A DNA stretch of 64,000 nt from NCBI GenBank assembly GCA_023101725.1, contig JALJCO010012873.1, forward strand, positions 248,001 through 312,000, given 5' to 3'. Below, in pieces: positions 35,031-46,756 of this stretch. The position numbers were made by a program, and so were the translations under genes. Origin of the DNA: Atherinomorus stipes (lineage: Eukaryota; Chordata; Actinopteri; Atheriniformes; Atherinidae). Position 1 is the first letter of the stretch, and every line of letters begins with the position of its first letter. The notes beneath the pieces were generated by a model. That model was given only the letters and a program-made list of their open reading frames with translations. It did not search any database and was not told the origin of the DNA.

Positions 35031-37055
35031 GAGTTGTTTATTAAACACACTAAAATTGGCTGCTGCTGTCACGGTGATATCAGCCCGTCCATGTTATTAC
35101 GTCCAAGTCGGGTCCACTTGGAATCCCGAGACAACTGGAACGCACCATGATTACCAGTGGCTACGGTTATGTTTTGATATGTGTGCTGTTTCTCGCAGGT
35201 GCTCCTGATGATTGTCCGCTTTGTTTTCTCACAAACGCTGCAGGAAGTTTTATATTAACTTCCTTCCAGGTGCAGCAGCTAGTTGTCTGGTTGGTTTTGG
35301 ACTGCAAACTTGTTGCTGTTGGTTTTTTGATCTTTTGCATCTTTGTCTCCTTTTTCTTCTCAAGATTTTTTTCCTTTTTCTTTTTAAAAAGCCTTGTTGA
35401 TCCAGCCCTACTCAAAACTGCAGTGATTTAATTTTGTTTTCTTTTTTACATTTACAAATCTCTGATAGCGAAATCTCTCTTACTGTTAATGTGAGGAAAA
35501 CAGACATTTCATGTTCTGACCCGTTTCTACAGTGCAAGTCACTGATGCTGCTAACCTTTCGCTACTTTAAAGCTCTGTGTGCAGGTTCGGCCCACAGCTC
35601 CACCAGCTGACCAAAGTTCAGGACAAGTTCATCGGCTATGAGCAGGAAATGTCACAATGTTGTGCTGGTGTCTGAATTATATGTGTGAACAGAAAAGCTA
35701 CATCATGTACCAACAACTGCTTTGAGTCAATCTTTTAACTAACACTGACATCTTGACACAAACTGGCTGTGACATTAAGGAGGGAGAGAGCTAGCAGGCA
35801 AAAATCACCTTTTTGTTGTGTCAAAGCAAGTGTGCTCAGAGCTCAGTGAAGAAGAGGGTCCCGATCACAGCTTATCTAGTCTGCACCCAGAGACTGACCT
35901 GACGCCAGGTGGCTGCTTCTGGTCTGACAGCAGGTGACAGGCAGCAAGTCTTCCCCAAACAAACTAGCTGGCAGAGTAGCAGCAATTTAACGGTGACTTT
36001 TCTGCTTTATTCTGCAAGAAGTTCTTTAATAATGTTCAATGAAAGGCTCCAATTTTAACTATGACTGGCCATGAGATTATTTCACCCTTGCTGGAAATCT
36101 TTTGAGGACATGTGATACTCTACTTGGTTCACAGTCCGTTCCACAGGAAATCTCAGGCCTGTTTGTGCGTGTATGATGAACTATCACACACCCAGTGTAA
36201 AGCCTCTCATAATTAGGCTAATTACACAGGGATAATGTGAAGGTTAATCAAATGATAAACATGGCAAATACCGATTTGTTTTCCCCATTAGCTATTGTGG
36301 AGAGCCCAACCAGATGATAACCATTACAAATGAGATTTGGAGCTGTGACTACTACAAAGACTTACATCCCCCACCTCCCACGACAACACCCCAGCACCAT
36401 CACCCTGAGCAAAGAAAGCAAAACGAGTGGGAAAGGAAAAGAAGCGAAAGCTGCCCCCACTTCCACATAACTGTTTTCACATCGTCTGAAATGTATTAGC
36501 TGTAGAAAAACTCTAAACGGGTTTGTTTATGGCTGAACACGTATGTGCAGATGGTAAACTGAACAGACCAAAAGCCACAGACGCCTACCGGCAACCAACG
36601 CAGAGAGACAACCAACAGATGGTAAACGGCAACAAAGACGCACGCCGCGAGTGTAAGAAAATACCAGAACCAGAGATACGGCCAAGAATACCGAGACCCA
36701 GCGAAGCTGCAGCAATAACGTGACCAAAGAAAGACCAAACAAGTCTGCACGGGAACACGGTTAACTGCAACGCTGGCTTCAGCAGTGTTCAATTCATGTG
36801 AATAAGATGAGGATGTAACATGGTGGTGGGGGCAATGCTGCTCACATCTGTTTAAATACAACTCACAAGTGATTAATTGCTGGAAACTTTGAACTTTTAG
36901 TTCAGCAGCTTAATAGCTGAAAATACCCAGTAGTTTTGAAAGTTGCTGGGTTTTTGGTTTGTTTTGGGGGTTGATGAATAATTTACCTCAGCTTTATTTT
37001 CAGTTTGTAGCACTTGATCCAGCACATAAGAGCAACCAAATACTTTGCAGAGTCA
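35031..37055. other. Intronic sequence, no gene recognised
   Basis: No exon or transposon ends identified. A candidate conserved block lies at 36090-36345. Frames around 36496-36861 lack motifs. Confidence 0.5.
36090..36345. promoter_or_regulatory. Candidate conserved non-coding element
   Basis: Unique AT-rich sequence with paired homeodomain-type cores in CATAATTAGGCTAATTACAC (about 36208-36227), followed by GTTAATCAAATGATAAAC and CCATTAGCTATTG. No repeat similarity. Regulatory role inferred from motif density only. Confidence 0.28.
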
Positions 37056-37059
37056 GGGT

Positions 37060-37525
37060 CTGGATACACAGCATTTTGTCCGGCTTTTGCATCATTTACG
37101 TGCGTAATTTAGTCCGTTACCTGATGGTGCAAACAGAGCAGTACCACCATGAACCAGGGGGGGTGGGGGAGGGGGGGGGGAGTGTTGAGCAATGCAGCTA
37201 ATATGACCCATGAAAGGAACAAAGAAAGGGTGAAGAAGCCATGATGTATTTAATGGCTGCACGGACCACCACGTCTTCTGCTCTGCCTCTTTTTACGTCT
37301 CTTTCTGAGAATGAACATCACGTTCTCCTCCACCGTCACCATGTTTGCTCGTCTGAAACTGACGTCACAACTCAAAGATGGACTCTGAGCTCTGCACGGC
37401 CGCTGGTGGGATGCAAAGGCTAACAATCATGCCAACGTTAGGGAGGCATGAAAGCATGGAGGCAGTGACATCTGACATAAACGTAGTTATTTATGTACGT
37501 AAAGGGAGCAGGAATGGCCCGAAAA
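37060..37525. repeat. Diverged relative of Harbinger-like element D
   Basis: Several strings track element D in order: GCAGTACCACCATGAACC (versus GCAATACCACCAGAAACC), and the right-hand end GTACGTAAAGGGAGCAGGAATGG (versus GTACGTAAGGGAGCATAAATGG). A G-rich run lies at 37155-37181. The left terminus is not identifiable. Confidence 0.45.
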
Positions 37526-38849
37526 TAACACAATAAAAAATAACAAAACAAGTGAAAAATATAAGAATTTCTAATTTTGTGTTCTTGATTAATCAGACAA
37601 TGTAGTGGAAGGAGGAGGAGGTGGAATAATTTATTGTTCATTTATTTCTTCTCATTTCTTCTCACTTAACAGTGTCTTCAAAATGTATTTAATTTTCTTT
37701 TTTTCATCCTGTTTATAGATGCCATGGATGAAGAGACACATTTTTACCCTATTTTGATCGCCTAATCAAAGTTAAAAAAATAAATTAATTAAAAAGCAAA
37801 GATGTGACACATGAAGAAGAATGATGAAGTAGGTCATCCAAATAACAAAAAGGTCAAAAGGATGAATTAACAGAAAGCTGTTTGCTTTAAAACCTTTCCC
37901 ACATAAACCGACAGCTGATTCCCTTAAAAGAGGGAGCTGAGAAAACTGCAGGCGCTGACCCTCCATTCTGGTCTAGACGGGAACCAGAACAAGTGGCTGT
38001 GGTTGATGGGAAACTCAGTTTTGTCTCAAAGTTTCTGATGTCTTGTTTTTTTTTTTTTTTCTTCTTTTTGTTATAATTTAATAAATCAAACTGTCAGAAT
38101 TGACGGTCTCTGCCTCTAAATATACCCGCGTCAGGGAACCAGTTCCCATCTGAACAGACAGGAAATTGTGCTCTGCTCTACATATTGATTCATATTAGCA
38201 ATAATCCACCTTTCACCACAGTTTCAGACAACATGTTCTAGATATAAAATACAATTCATCTGTGAGAATGATGATGAAGATGTTAGGGTCATGTGACTGC
38301 TCTCCAGTTACTGTTGGGAAACTTTCATGTCATCTCAACTGATTCCATAAAACTGTGTATTTACGGTTGTTATTGTCATGGTTCATGGCTTCTTGCTTCA
38401 CTTCTTTTCTTCTTCTTTTTTTTTCTGTAGTTTGTTCCAAGTCTTTGTTGTCTTTGAGTCTTGTTTTGGTTGCCTGTTTTACTTCAAAGAGGTGTATTCT
38501 TTTCCATTTCTTACTTCCTGTACTCTGCACATGTGGTTTCACTTGTTAATTGTGATTCACCTGCTCTTTGTTCTGTTGCCCCCTCAGATGATACCCCGTT
38601 GTTCATCTTTGTTTCCTTGCCTTCCATGTCCCAGCAACCTCTTTGCTCCTCGACTTGGTTTCTGAGTTCTGGATCTTGTTAGTTTTGCACTATCCCGCCT
38701 AAACGGCGCCTTTAGTTCTGGGACAACTTGTCACGACTCTCATCCACCTGCCTCTAGTCTGGTTTGGGTCCTTCCTCCACACTGCACCTTCATAATTATC
38801 TAGAAACAACTGTCCAGGCTCTGCTGCAGCGTAACAGAGAGGTTGGTGG
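37526..38849. other. Non-coding stretch; T-rich interspersed-repeat-like part at about 38375-38790
   Basis: No gene. The T-rich segment from TCATGGTTCATGGC to the TGTCACGACTCTCATCC region resembles the untranslated part of common fish interspersed repeats, but I cannot name it. Plus-strand frames of 64-95 codons there are composition artefacts. Confidence 0.4.
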
Positions 38850-39610
38850 TAGGGATGCATGATATTAGAATTTTGGCCGATATCCGATGTGCCGATATTT
38901 TAAACCTCACGTGGCCGATAACCGATATCAATACTGATAATAAAGCTGAAAAAAATAAGAAGTCCCTGTAAATAGCATTTTGTTACCTGTTTTGGACACT
39001 TTGAAAAATAGGAGTGGGAAAAATACCGATACACTGAAAGATTGCAATATTTTCATAGGCCGAAATCAAATCGGCATTTAAAAAACGTGGTATCGATCTT
39101 TTTTACTTACAAAATCTCACAATATTTTGTGAATTCTCGGAGATTTAAAAACAGAAGGATGACATATTGTGAGATTTCGTTAGCAAAATAGATTGACACT
39201 GTGTTTTTAAATGTCAATATATCAGCATATGAAAATATCACAAAATTTTTGTGAATTCTCGCAAGATTTCATAACAGAACAATGAAACATTGCAAGATTT
39301 CGTGAGTAAAATAGATCGATACCACTTTTTTAAATGTCAATATGATATCAGCATATGAAAATATGGCCATATTTCAGTGTATCGATATTTTTTCCCACCT
39401 TTAGTCTTTAGAAGTTTTAAAGTCTGTAAAAAAAAAAAGAATTTTTTGCCTCAACAAATAAACGTTTTTGTTTTTTTTAGACTTTAGAAACAGCGGGCTG
39501 ATCAGTTAAATATCGGTTAAATATCAGTGGGGTGGCCGATATCCGACACTCAGTTTTAAGGCCGATATAGGCCGATACCGATAGGGGGCCGATTATATCG
39601 TGCGCCCCTA
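38850..39610. mobile_element. Composite hAT element, copy 1
   Basis: A perfect 8-bp duplication GTTGGTGG (38842-38849 and 39611-39618) flanks ends TAGGGATGCATGATATTAG and, inward, TAGGGGCGCACGATATAATC. GGCCGATA motifs are repeated near both ends. It contains a second element (39009-39402) at the same internal position as copy 2 at 44332-44918. Confidence 0.92.
39009..39402. mobile_element. Inner element of composite hAT, copy 1
   Basis: Inverted ends about 30 bp long: AGGAGTGGGAAAAATACCGA and, inward from the right, AAGGTGGGAAAAAATATCGA. The interior includes an imperfect tandem duplication of about 122 bp (TTGTGAATTCTCG at about 39127 and 39250). The outer sequence on either side is CACTTTGAAAAA and TAGTCTTTAGAAG. 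Confidence 0.8.
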
Positions 39611-39618
39611 GTTGGTGG

Positions 39619-42080
39619 TCTTACATCATCTCAGGAAGGACCATGTCTAGACCAGATTCTTGCTGCAAAGCAGCTGAATGACCCATTTCAGCTCCTCTTA
39701 GTGAGGGGAACATGAACTCATCATGTGAAGCATCACCTTTAGCTTACACAGATTAGATCACATCAGGTTTCATGTACTTACAAAACACTCAGATTTAATA
39801 AATTAAATCATTCCAACTTTCTAAAGCTTCAACAAGTTTGCATATGTCTTTGCCTAAAGCTGTTGAATGCGAACATACTATGCAATGTAAACCAATACAA
39901 AAGGAGGCCGTGTTGACAAAATTACAATAAACCACGAAACTGAACAGAAAACTACGACACAAAAAAGTTCCAAACACATCATGAACACACACAAACACCA
40001 GCAGAAAAGTCTGGTTATCCTTCGCCACTTGTGACAAACGTCTCATCTGCTCCCAACTCAATTATTTCTGGCCGTCAGACTCTGTTTAAAGCGTTCTCTG
40101 CTAATGATTCAACATGCAGGAATCAAACCAAAAGGAAGCTAAAAGTTTAAAAAGTTAGAATTAGCTCACCATACTCGCTCAGTTCCAGCTTTAATTTGCA
40201 GACTTTAAAAATTACAGTAAAAATAAAACCCATATTCCCCTTGACTTGGGCATATAGAGACACACCAGCCATGTTTGTTAAAGTAACACCTTAAAACTTC
40301 CAAAAAGATCTGCAGGATTTTTTTTAAACAGCTTTTGAGTAGTTAACTTGAGTTTTTTGGCCTTTGCTCCCTAATGACAACAACACAACTTTTCTGTAAA
40401 TATGTGAATGTGACTCTAATGCTGACTGACAGCTTGTATTGGCTTGGGATATATCAAATAGAATCGGATGGCTTGCATGAGTGCAGTATGTGCTCCTTAA
40501 AACTGCAACTGGTAAGAAGCAAAGTCTCAGGAGTTTATCTTATCTGAGTCTCAGGAGGTTACTGACTGACAGCTGTAAATATATCACAACACAAACTTAA
40601 CCATCACTTGCATACCTCTGCGGTAGATACTTAAAAATAATATTTGCATCAACAGCAAACAAAGAGAATTGGTGCATTTCACATTTTTAGCAAATCAATA
40701 GGAAGTGACTGAAGATGGTCGGCCTTGAAGCTGATTGTAATAAATGATGTTTAAACTCCTCTAACTGCCTTGTTTCATTATTTCAAAGCATCATTCAGCT
40801 CGGTACAGGGAAAACTAAATCAGTTTAACTGGGTAACAATAAAGATATAACCTAAAAAAGAGAGAAAATATGGATAAAAATAACGTAGAGAAAAACAAGA
40901 CTAAGTATGTTAGCTGAAGTTTGCTAAATGGCACTCATTACGCCTGTAAACAACAAGAAATCAGTTTGTTCTGCAGGTTTTATTGAGCTAATCCACCTCT
41001 TTGTGGCATGTTTCAATTAAAAAAAAAATTAAAATTCTCGTTCTGTTTGGCCCCTCTGATTCTGTCACGTTTACAAATTCTAATCTGGACAATCTTTCAG
41101 AGAACGTCACCCAAACTGTTGGAAATTTAGGAGAAATATTAGATTTTAAATTCAGTTTTCATGCTCAAGTCAAACATGTTCAGTCCTGTTTCTTCCCACT
41201 GAATTCAGCTTTGAATTTAACTGCTTACCTACAAAAGGTTATGTATGCTTTTGTCCGTTTTCACCTTTTTTTAAACGCTTTTTCATTTTTATTAGTTTTT
41301 CTACTATTATTTTTATACACATACAGAATGCTGCACTTCTAAAGACTCACAAATCAAAGAGTGAATTAAACAATTAATAAGAATAAATTACACTATTACT
41401 CCCGACTTTGCTGATAGAAAAAGTAAAAAGAAGAGTTCAACCTGTTCTGCAGTCATCTGTCAGGGCAGCAGCACCAGAACCAGGAACCAAATCCTGATTC
41501 TGAGCTGCACAAGCTCCTCAGGACAACAGACAACACTGCACACGATGTGGTGATCAAACAAAGTGTCCTCAGTCAGAGGCTGCTTCGGGTGCAGAGGGTT
41601 AAACCTAACCACATCATCAACTCTACGCAGTGACTCTCCTCTTATCGTGACTAATAACCAGCGTATAAATGCTTAATGAAAAGTTGAGCTTTCGTCATCT
41701 GCAAGTCATCCTCAGGGAACCATGTATGAATCTAAATTCACAGCAGTTTCACTGATGTGGTGACAAATCAAAGGAAAAAGCTATTTAAAGAGTCAGCGGG
41801 GTCTGGGCCAAACGCAATCCCACAGCAGCTTCAGTGCTGGGAACATCATTGATACTGTATTCCCTGATTTGGTTGTTTTGATGATGATGGTGGAGGAAAG
41901 TGATGTGTCAGTTCTCTCTAAGGGGACAGATTGGCTCAGAACATGTGAGCTGCCCTCAACTACAGTGGAATGAGATCACCAGTCTAGAAACAGGAGTAAC
42001 AGCTGGTCTAACTGGGAGCTGGAACTGATGCACAAGGTACCATCAAGATAAACTAAAAACTGGGGAGGAGACTGCTTTCA
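39619..42080. other. Intronic sequence, no gene recognised
   Basis: No transposon end or exon found. The longest frame (41001-41342, 113 codons) is AT-rich and has no recognisable motif or splice sites. Confidence 0.5.
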
Positions 42081-43212
42081 TCAGCCAGATTCTGGACAAT
42101 CAGCTTCACCTGGTCAGCCAGATTCACCTGGTCAATGAAATTTACCTGGGCAATCATTTTCACCATGTCAGTCATTTTTAATTGTTCAATCCTTTTCACC
42201 TGGTCAATCAGATTCACCTGGTCAATCAGATTAACCTGTCAATCAGTTTCACCAGGTCAATCAGATTAATCTGTCAATCAGATTCACCTGGTCAACCAGA
42301 TTCACCTGGTCAATCAGATTCACCTGGTCAATCAGTTTCATCAGGTCAATCAGATGAATCTGTCAATCAGATTCACCTGGTCAATCATTCACCTGTTCAG
42401 TCAGTTTCACGCGTTCCATCAGTTTCACCTGGTAAGCCAGATTTCACTGATCAATCAAATTTATCTGGTCAATCATTTTCCCCTGGTCTTTCAGATTTAC
42501 CTGTGTAATCAGATTAACCTGTCAACCAGATTCACCTGGTCAATCAGATTCACCTGTCAATCAGTTTTACCTGGTCAGTCAGATTCATCTGTCAATCAGA
42601 TTCACCTGGTCAATCAGATGGCACCTGGTCAATCAGTTTCACTCGCTCAATCAGTTTCACCTGGTAAGCCAGATTTACCTGGTCAATTAAATTTATCTGG
42701 TCAATCATTTTCGCCTGGTCAATCGGTTTCAACATGTCAATCAGATTCATCTGGTCAATCATTATCTCCTGGTCAGCCAGATTCACCTGGTCAATGAAAT
42801 TTACCTTGGCAATCATTTTCACCATGTCAGTCATTTTTAATTGTTCAATCATTTTCACCTGGTCAATCAGATTCACCTGGTCAACCAGATTCACCTGGTC
42901 AATCAGATTCAACTGTCAATCAGATTCACCTGGTCAATCAGATGGCACCTGGTCAATCATTCACCCGTTCAATCAGTTTCATGCGTTCAATTAGTTTCAC
43001 CTGGTCAACCAGATTTACATGGTCGATCAAATTTATCTGGTCAATCATTTTTACCTGGTCAATCAGTTTCAACATGTCAATCAGATTCATCTGGCCAATC
43101 ATTTTCAACTGTTCAATCAGTTTAAGCTGGTCAATCAGATTAACCTCTCAACCAGATTCACCTGGTCAATCAGTTTCACCTGGTCAATATGATGCACCTG
43201 GTCAGCCAGAAT
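42081..43212. repeat. Minisatellite on an 18-bp unit with higher-order repetition
   Basis: The core unit TCAATCAGATTCACCTGG and variants (TCAATCAGTTTCACCTGG, TCAACCAGATTCACCTGG, shortened 15-bp forms) fill about 1.1 kb. Because 18 and 15 are multiples of three, long frames stay open: plus-strand frames give repeats such as SIRFTW and QSDSPG, and the minus strand gives DQVNLI. Larger blocks are also duplicated: a segment starting GTCAATGAAATTTACC occurs at 42131 and 42790 (offset 659 bp). Three related blocks carry AGTTTCACCTGGT(A/C)A(G/A)CCAG. I see no start context, splice signal or known domain and do not call a gene. Confidence 0.93.
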
Positions 43213-43481
43213 TTCTGATCATCTTCTCTGCACATGAACACAGCATGCAGAGAGAAGCGACGGGGAAGAGAGGCGGAGCCCATAGGCAGGTAAACGTTGA
43301 GAGCATCGAACAAGCTCATAACGGGGGGAGTCCAGGGAGATGAAAGGTAGCTGCTGAAGTTGCTTTAGATTTTACAAGTTGAAAAGACATTAAAATAAAG
43401 ATATTGATGATGAACAGCAAATGAGGCAAACACTAGCTTAGGCTGATAAAGTTGACACTGGTTAGCTTAAAAAGTGCACAC

Positions 43482-43765
43482 CAGTGGTTCCAAAGCTTTT
43501 TGAGGCACGACCCCAAGATTACATGTTTGTGACCCCCACAACAACTGAGTGCTTAATTGTGTGATATATCAGGTGGACATCCTGTGGCCATCCTCTAAAT
43601 GTAAGGCTAAAAAAACTGTCAGAATCCCACATACCGAAAAACAGCTTCTCTCAATGAGATATTGCCACATTTGGATTTTTTAAAAACAGCACCTGCACTA
43701 ACTTTCTTTCTGAGAACCTGATGGTAAAAAACACAAAAGATGTCAAAAACTTGCGTCCAACCACT
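43482..43765. mobile_element. hAT element, relative of 29968-31419
   Basis: The left end CAGTGGTTCCAAAGCTTTT is followed by GACATCCTGTGGCCATCCTC and CAGCTTCTCTCAATGAGAT, tracking the 30-kb element. The right end near 43765 reads CCAACCACTG. Flanking octamers do not match well, so the boundaries are approximate. It lacks both the foldback and the purine tract of its relative. Confidence 0.6.
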
Positions 43766-44331
43766 GGTACTACTACAGCTACAAAGTTTTTGAGGAAAAC
43801 TAGATTTGGAAGAAAAAGAAAATGATGGAATCAGTTTCAAAGCTGAACATGACAGGTGCAGTGTGGAGCACCTGAATCTCCCAGACTGATGGATGTACAG
43901 ATGTTTAATATGACCTGTTGACCTGTATGACCATCTGCTTTTATTCATATTGTATGTTTTTGTCGCTAGTTTGTCGTTTACAAAGGTACTAACTAGCAGT
44001 TTTGCAAGTCTTCCCTGTCTGAGCCCCATGTTTAATCATTTCTTGAAGGGCAATTTTATATACATAGACTTCACTATCAGATTTATTGTTTTTGCTTGTG
44101 TTTGGTTTTATTCTTTGTTAATGAAACAGAGTGCAATCCATTTATTGTTTTTGTTTTTTTAGACATGTAAAATTTCTTCCAGTTGCAGTGTAAAATGCCC
44201 TTTAGAAATGAAAGTTTATTGATCTTTGAAAGCGTCTACTTTTACTATTATAGCATTATCATTATAATAGTTGAAAATGGTCTCAACATTACAACATTAT
44301 TATTTAGCTCTTCACCATTATTTATCACAAT

Positions 44332-44918
44332 TAGGGTTGCACAATATAATCGGCCCCTTTTGGTATCGGCCTATATAGGCCTTAAAACTGAGTATCGCAC
44401 ATCGGTCATCCCATCAATATTTAACCTATCAGCCCGCTGTTTCTAAGGTCTAAAAAAAGACAAAAACATCTTCTTCAAAAACTTTTTTTTACAGGCTTTT
44501 AAACTTCTAAAGACGAGGGGTGGGAAAAAATATCGATACACTGAAATATTGCAATATTTTCATATGCTGATATACTGACAGAAAAACATAGTTTAGATCT
44601 ATTTTACTAATGAAATCTCTCAATATTTCATCGATCTGTTACGAAATCTTGCGAGAATTCACAAAATATCGTGAGATTTTGTAACAGAACAATGGAATCT
44701 TGTGAGATTTTGTTTTTAAATATCGATTTATTATTGGCATATGAAAATATCGCAATATTTTAGTGTATCAAAATTTTTTCCCACCCCTTTTTTTCAAAGT
44801 GTCAGAAACGGATAACAATGCTGCTATTTGCAATGACTGCTTATCGGTTATCGGCCACATGAGTTTAAAATATTGGCATATCGGATATCGGCCAAAATTC
44901 CAATATTGTGCAGCCCTA
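44332..44918. mobile_element. Composite hAT element, copy 2
   Basis: A perfect 8-bp duplication ATCACAAT (44324-44331 and 44919-44926) flanks ends TAGGGTTGCACAATATAATC and, inward, TAGGGCTGCACAATATTGG. It is in opposite orientation to copy 1 (38850-39610). The inner element lies at 44516-44788, in the same position relative to the CACTTTGAAAAA and CTTTAGAAGTTTAAA flanks. Confidence 0.92.
44516..44788. mobile_element. Inner element of composite hAT, copy 2
   Basis: The ends are AGGGGTGGGAAAAAATATCG and, inward from the right, AGGGGTGGGAAAAAATTTTG. The interior is shorter than in copy 1: one unit of the about 122-bp internal repeat appears to be missing. Confidence 0.78.
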
Positions 44919-45109
44919 ATCACAATAATTTCTGAGACAATTCACACAACAAAATTTGTTATTGTGACAGGCCTAACAAAGCTTCCGCTCTCATGTTTAA
45001 ATCAGTTTTACTTTCTCCACATTCACTATTCTCTGTCCAGCATCCTCTTGCATCCTGTCATCCTTCCCTCTAAACGTGCTACAACAGTCTGAAATCAAAT
45101 GAAGGACCA

Positions 45110-45340
45110 ATATTCAACGCCAGCCTGCAGCTACACATGTCACTCTTGGATAGGTAGCTAATGAGTGCCTCCGGTTTGGGAGCAGACTGGGGCAAAGTCA
45201 ACAAAGCAAAGCTTATCTGGGCCGTGACAACAGTGAGTGAGAGGAGCCGCGGACTTCCCTTGAAAAGATAAACATCAGATCGGGCTATCATTAATTGGCT
45301 TTGTTTGACAAGTCCTATCCGCGAGCTTCTCATCACAGCA
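45110..45340. promoter_or_regulatory. Candidate conserved non-coding element
   Basis: Unique, balanced-composition sequence with AAAGCTTATCTGGGCC, a GATAA-type core, and CTATCATTAATTGGC. No repeat similarity or coding pattern. Inference only. Confidence 0.25.
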
Positions 45341-45469
45341 GAGGAAAAGGCTTCTCATGCAAGAGGAGGGCTGGCTTTGGGTTTTTCTTTTTTTTTTTTC
45401 TGCAGCAAACTGCAAAGGCCGAGAAAGGCGGGGAAAAAAGAATATGGCACTATCTTCAACCTTGATGTG

Positions 45470-45730
45470 TTAATTGCTGCCTTTCATTCTGGAAAAGAGC
45501 ACTTGATGTTAGGAAGCGACTGGGCCGATACTGCCAGAGTGTAAAACTGACGTCTCCATTTTACATATTTATTCTGTTTGATGAATCAGTCTTTGAAAAA
45601 GGTAGGTGATGAAGCAGAGCGGTCACAACGAGAAGACTGAGACTGTAGCGCACATACAGCTGGGCGTTTCAAACATGGCCCACCAAGCGAGGAAAGGTGA
45701 TAATTAAGCCGACTGGGATTCTCAGCAGAA
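45470..45730. promoter_or_regulatory. Candidate conserved non-coding element
   Basis: Unique block with GTTAATTGCTGCC and GGTGATAATTAAGCC homeodomain- and GATA-like cores. The only support is its composition and repeat-free character. Confidence 0.25.
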
Positions 45731-46407
45731 AAAAAGAAAAAGGACTCTAAAAGCTCTCAGAAATGTAATTTATGAAGACACGGACAGGCTGGAATCCTCA
45801 TCTCATGAGAAAAGCATAGATTGCAGGAGAACACATATTTTGGTTGGACAGAGTTAATTATTATGATCCTGAACTCACAAACAAGCCAATTGTCTGTCTC
45901 CATAACTGGAAGCGTTTGGTTGGTGAAAACTCCAACGGTAAAATATGATGGAGGCAAGCGTCCAATTTGAGGGATAAAGCTGTCAGCTGTGTGTGTTTTT
46001 GTAATTGTACGTGTGTTGTAGGACCTATAAATCAATTCTGAATCAGGTTTATTTAAAACTTCTGGAGACGGGTGGTTATGGCTGACTCAGTGCATTGATA
46101 ATGAGATTTAAAATGCATCCAGTCATTTCTTTGTGAAGCTAAAAATGAAAGGTGGAAATTAAAAAGACGAGCATCAGTATTTTTTTTAATGTAAAGAAAT
46201 ATTATATTACATAAAAAAATACATTTAAAATAATACCGGCTTTTCTTAAAGGCTCAGAATTTGTTTGGATGCCTGAAACAATCTTGTTTTTCAGTTTACA
46301 ATATTTTATATGTCAATCAAGCTCAGATATAAAGTAACACCATCCTTCTCTCTGTGGCACATTCACACAGATGCAGTGTTAAAGCAGAGCCGACCCAAGC
46401 CATAGGC

Positions 46408-46442
46408 CAGGGATCACCAGCTCCGGTCCTCGAGGGGCCAGT

Positions 46443-46515
<73 letters not shown>

Positions 46516-46560
46516 TGCAGGTATTAGGAGCCAAAGAGAATGGAACATCAAAAGGTGACA
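46408..46560. mobile_element. hAT terminal fragment disrupted by a C homopolymer
   Basis: It starts CAGGGATCACCAGCTCCGG and continues TCCTCGAGGGGCCAGTA, a common fish hAT terminus. In the related fragment at 55975-56050 (reverse complement) the sequence continues GGTATCCTGCAGGTATT. Here it is GTA, 72 C, then TGCAGGTATTAGG. The C run thus replaces a CC dinucleotide. The opposite end is not found. Confidence 0.7.
46444..46515. repeat. Pure homopolymer of 72 C
   Basis: Seventy-two consecutive C with no interruption; the minus strand is G72, which could form G-quadruplexes. Glycine-only frames across it are meaningless. Confidence 0.97.
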
Positions 46561-46666
46561 CTCAACAAAACGCTCCATTACAACATTACATCCATGTGCA
46601 TCCACCATTTTGGACTGATATAAGCAGTATATCGGTATTGTACGGACCTAATAAAACAGATAGTTC

Positions 46667-46756
46667 TTAACAATAGTTTAGAAAAGTTTTTAAGCTTTTA
46701 GAAATTATGTTGCAACATCATTTCTAAAAGCTTAAAACTTCTTAACCATTGTTAAA
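46667..46756. repeat. Hairpin with arms of about 38 nt
   Basis: Left arm TTAACAATAGTTTAGAAAAG... and right arm ...CTTCTTAACCATTGTTAA pair with few mismatches; the inner parts AAGCTTTTAGAAAT and ATTTCTAAAAGCTT are exact complements. The loop TATGTTGCAACATC is itself partly self-complementary. Confidence 0.85.

Larger units (their letters stand above)
44927..46407. other. Intronic sequence, low in repeats
   Basis: No exon found. Two candidate conserved blocks lie at 45110-45340 and 45470-45730. Confidence 0.5.

Noticed and set aside
36496..36861. Overlapping cysteine-rich frames as a receptor-like exon
   Set aside because: They occur in mutually exclusive frames with no acceptor or donor sites and no family resemblance.
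42182..43343. Several overlapping long frames suggesting a repetitive protein
   Set aside because: The 18-bp repeat length keeps every frame open; no start context, splice sites or known domain support a gene.
46379..46608. Poly-glycine frames on the minus strand
   Set aside because: They are the direct translation of the 72-nt C/G homopolymer.
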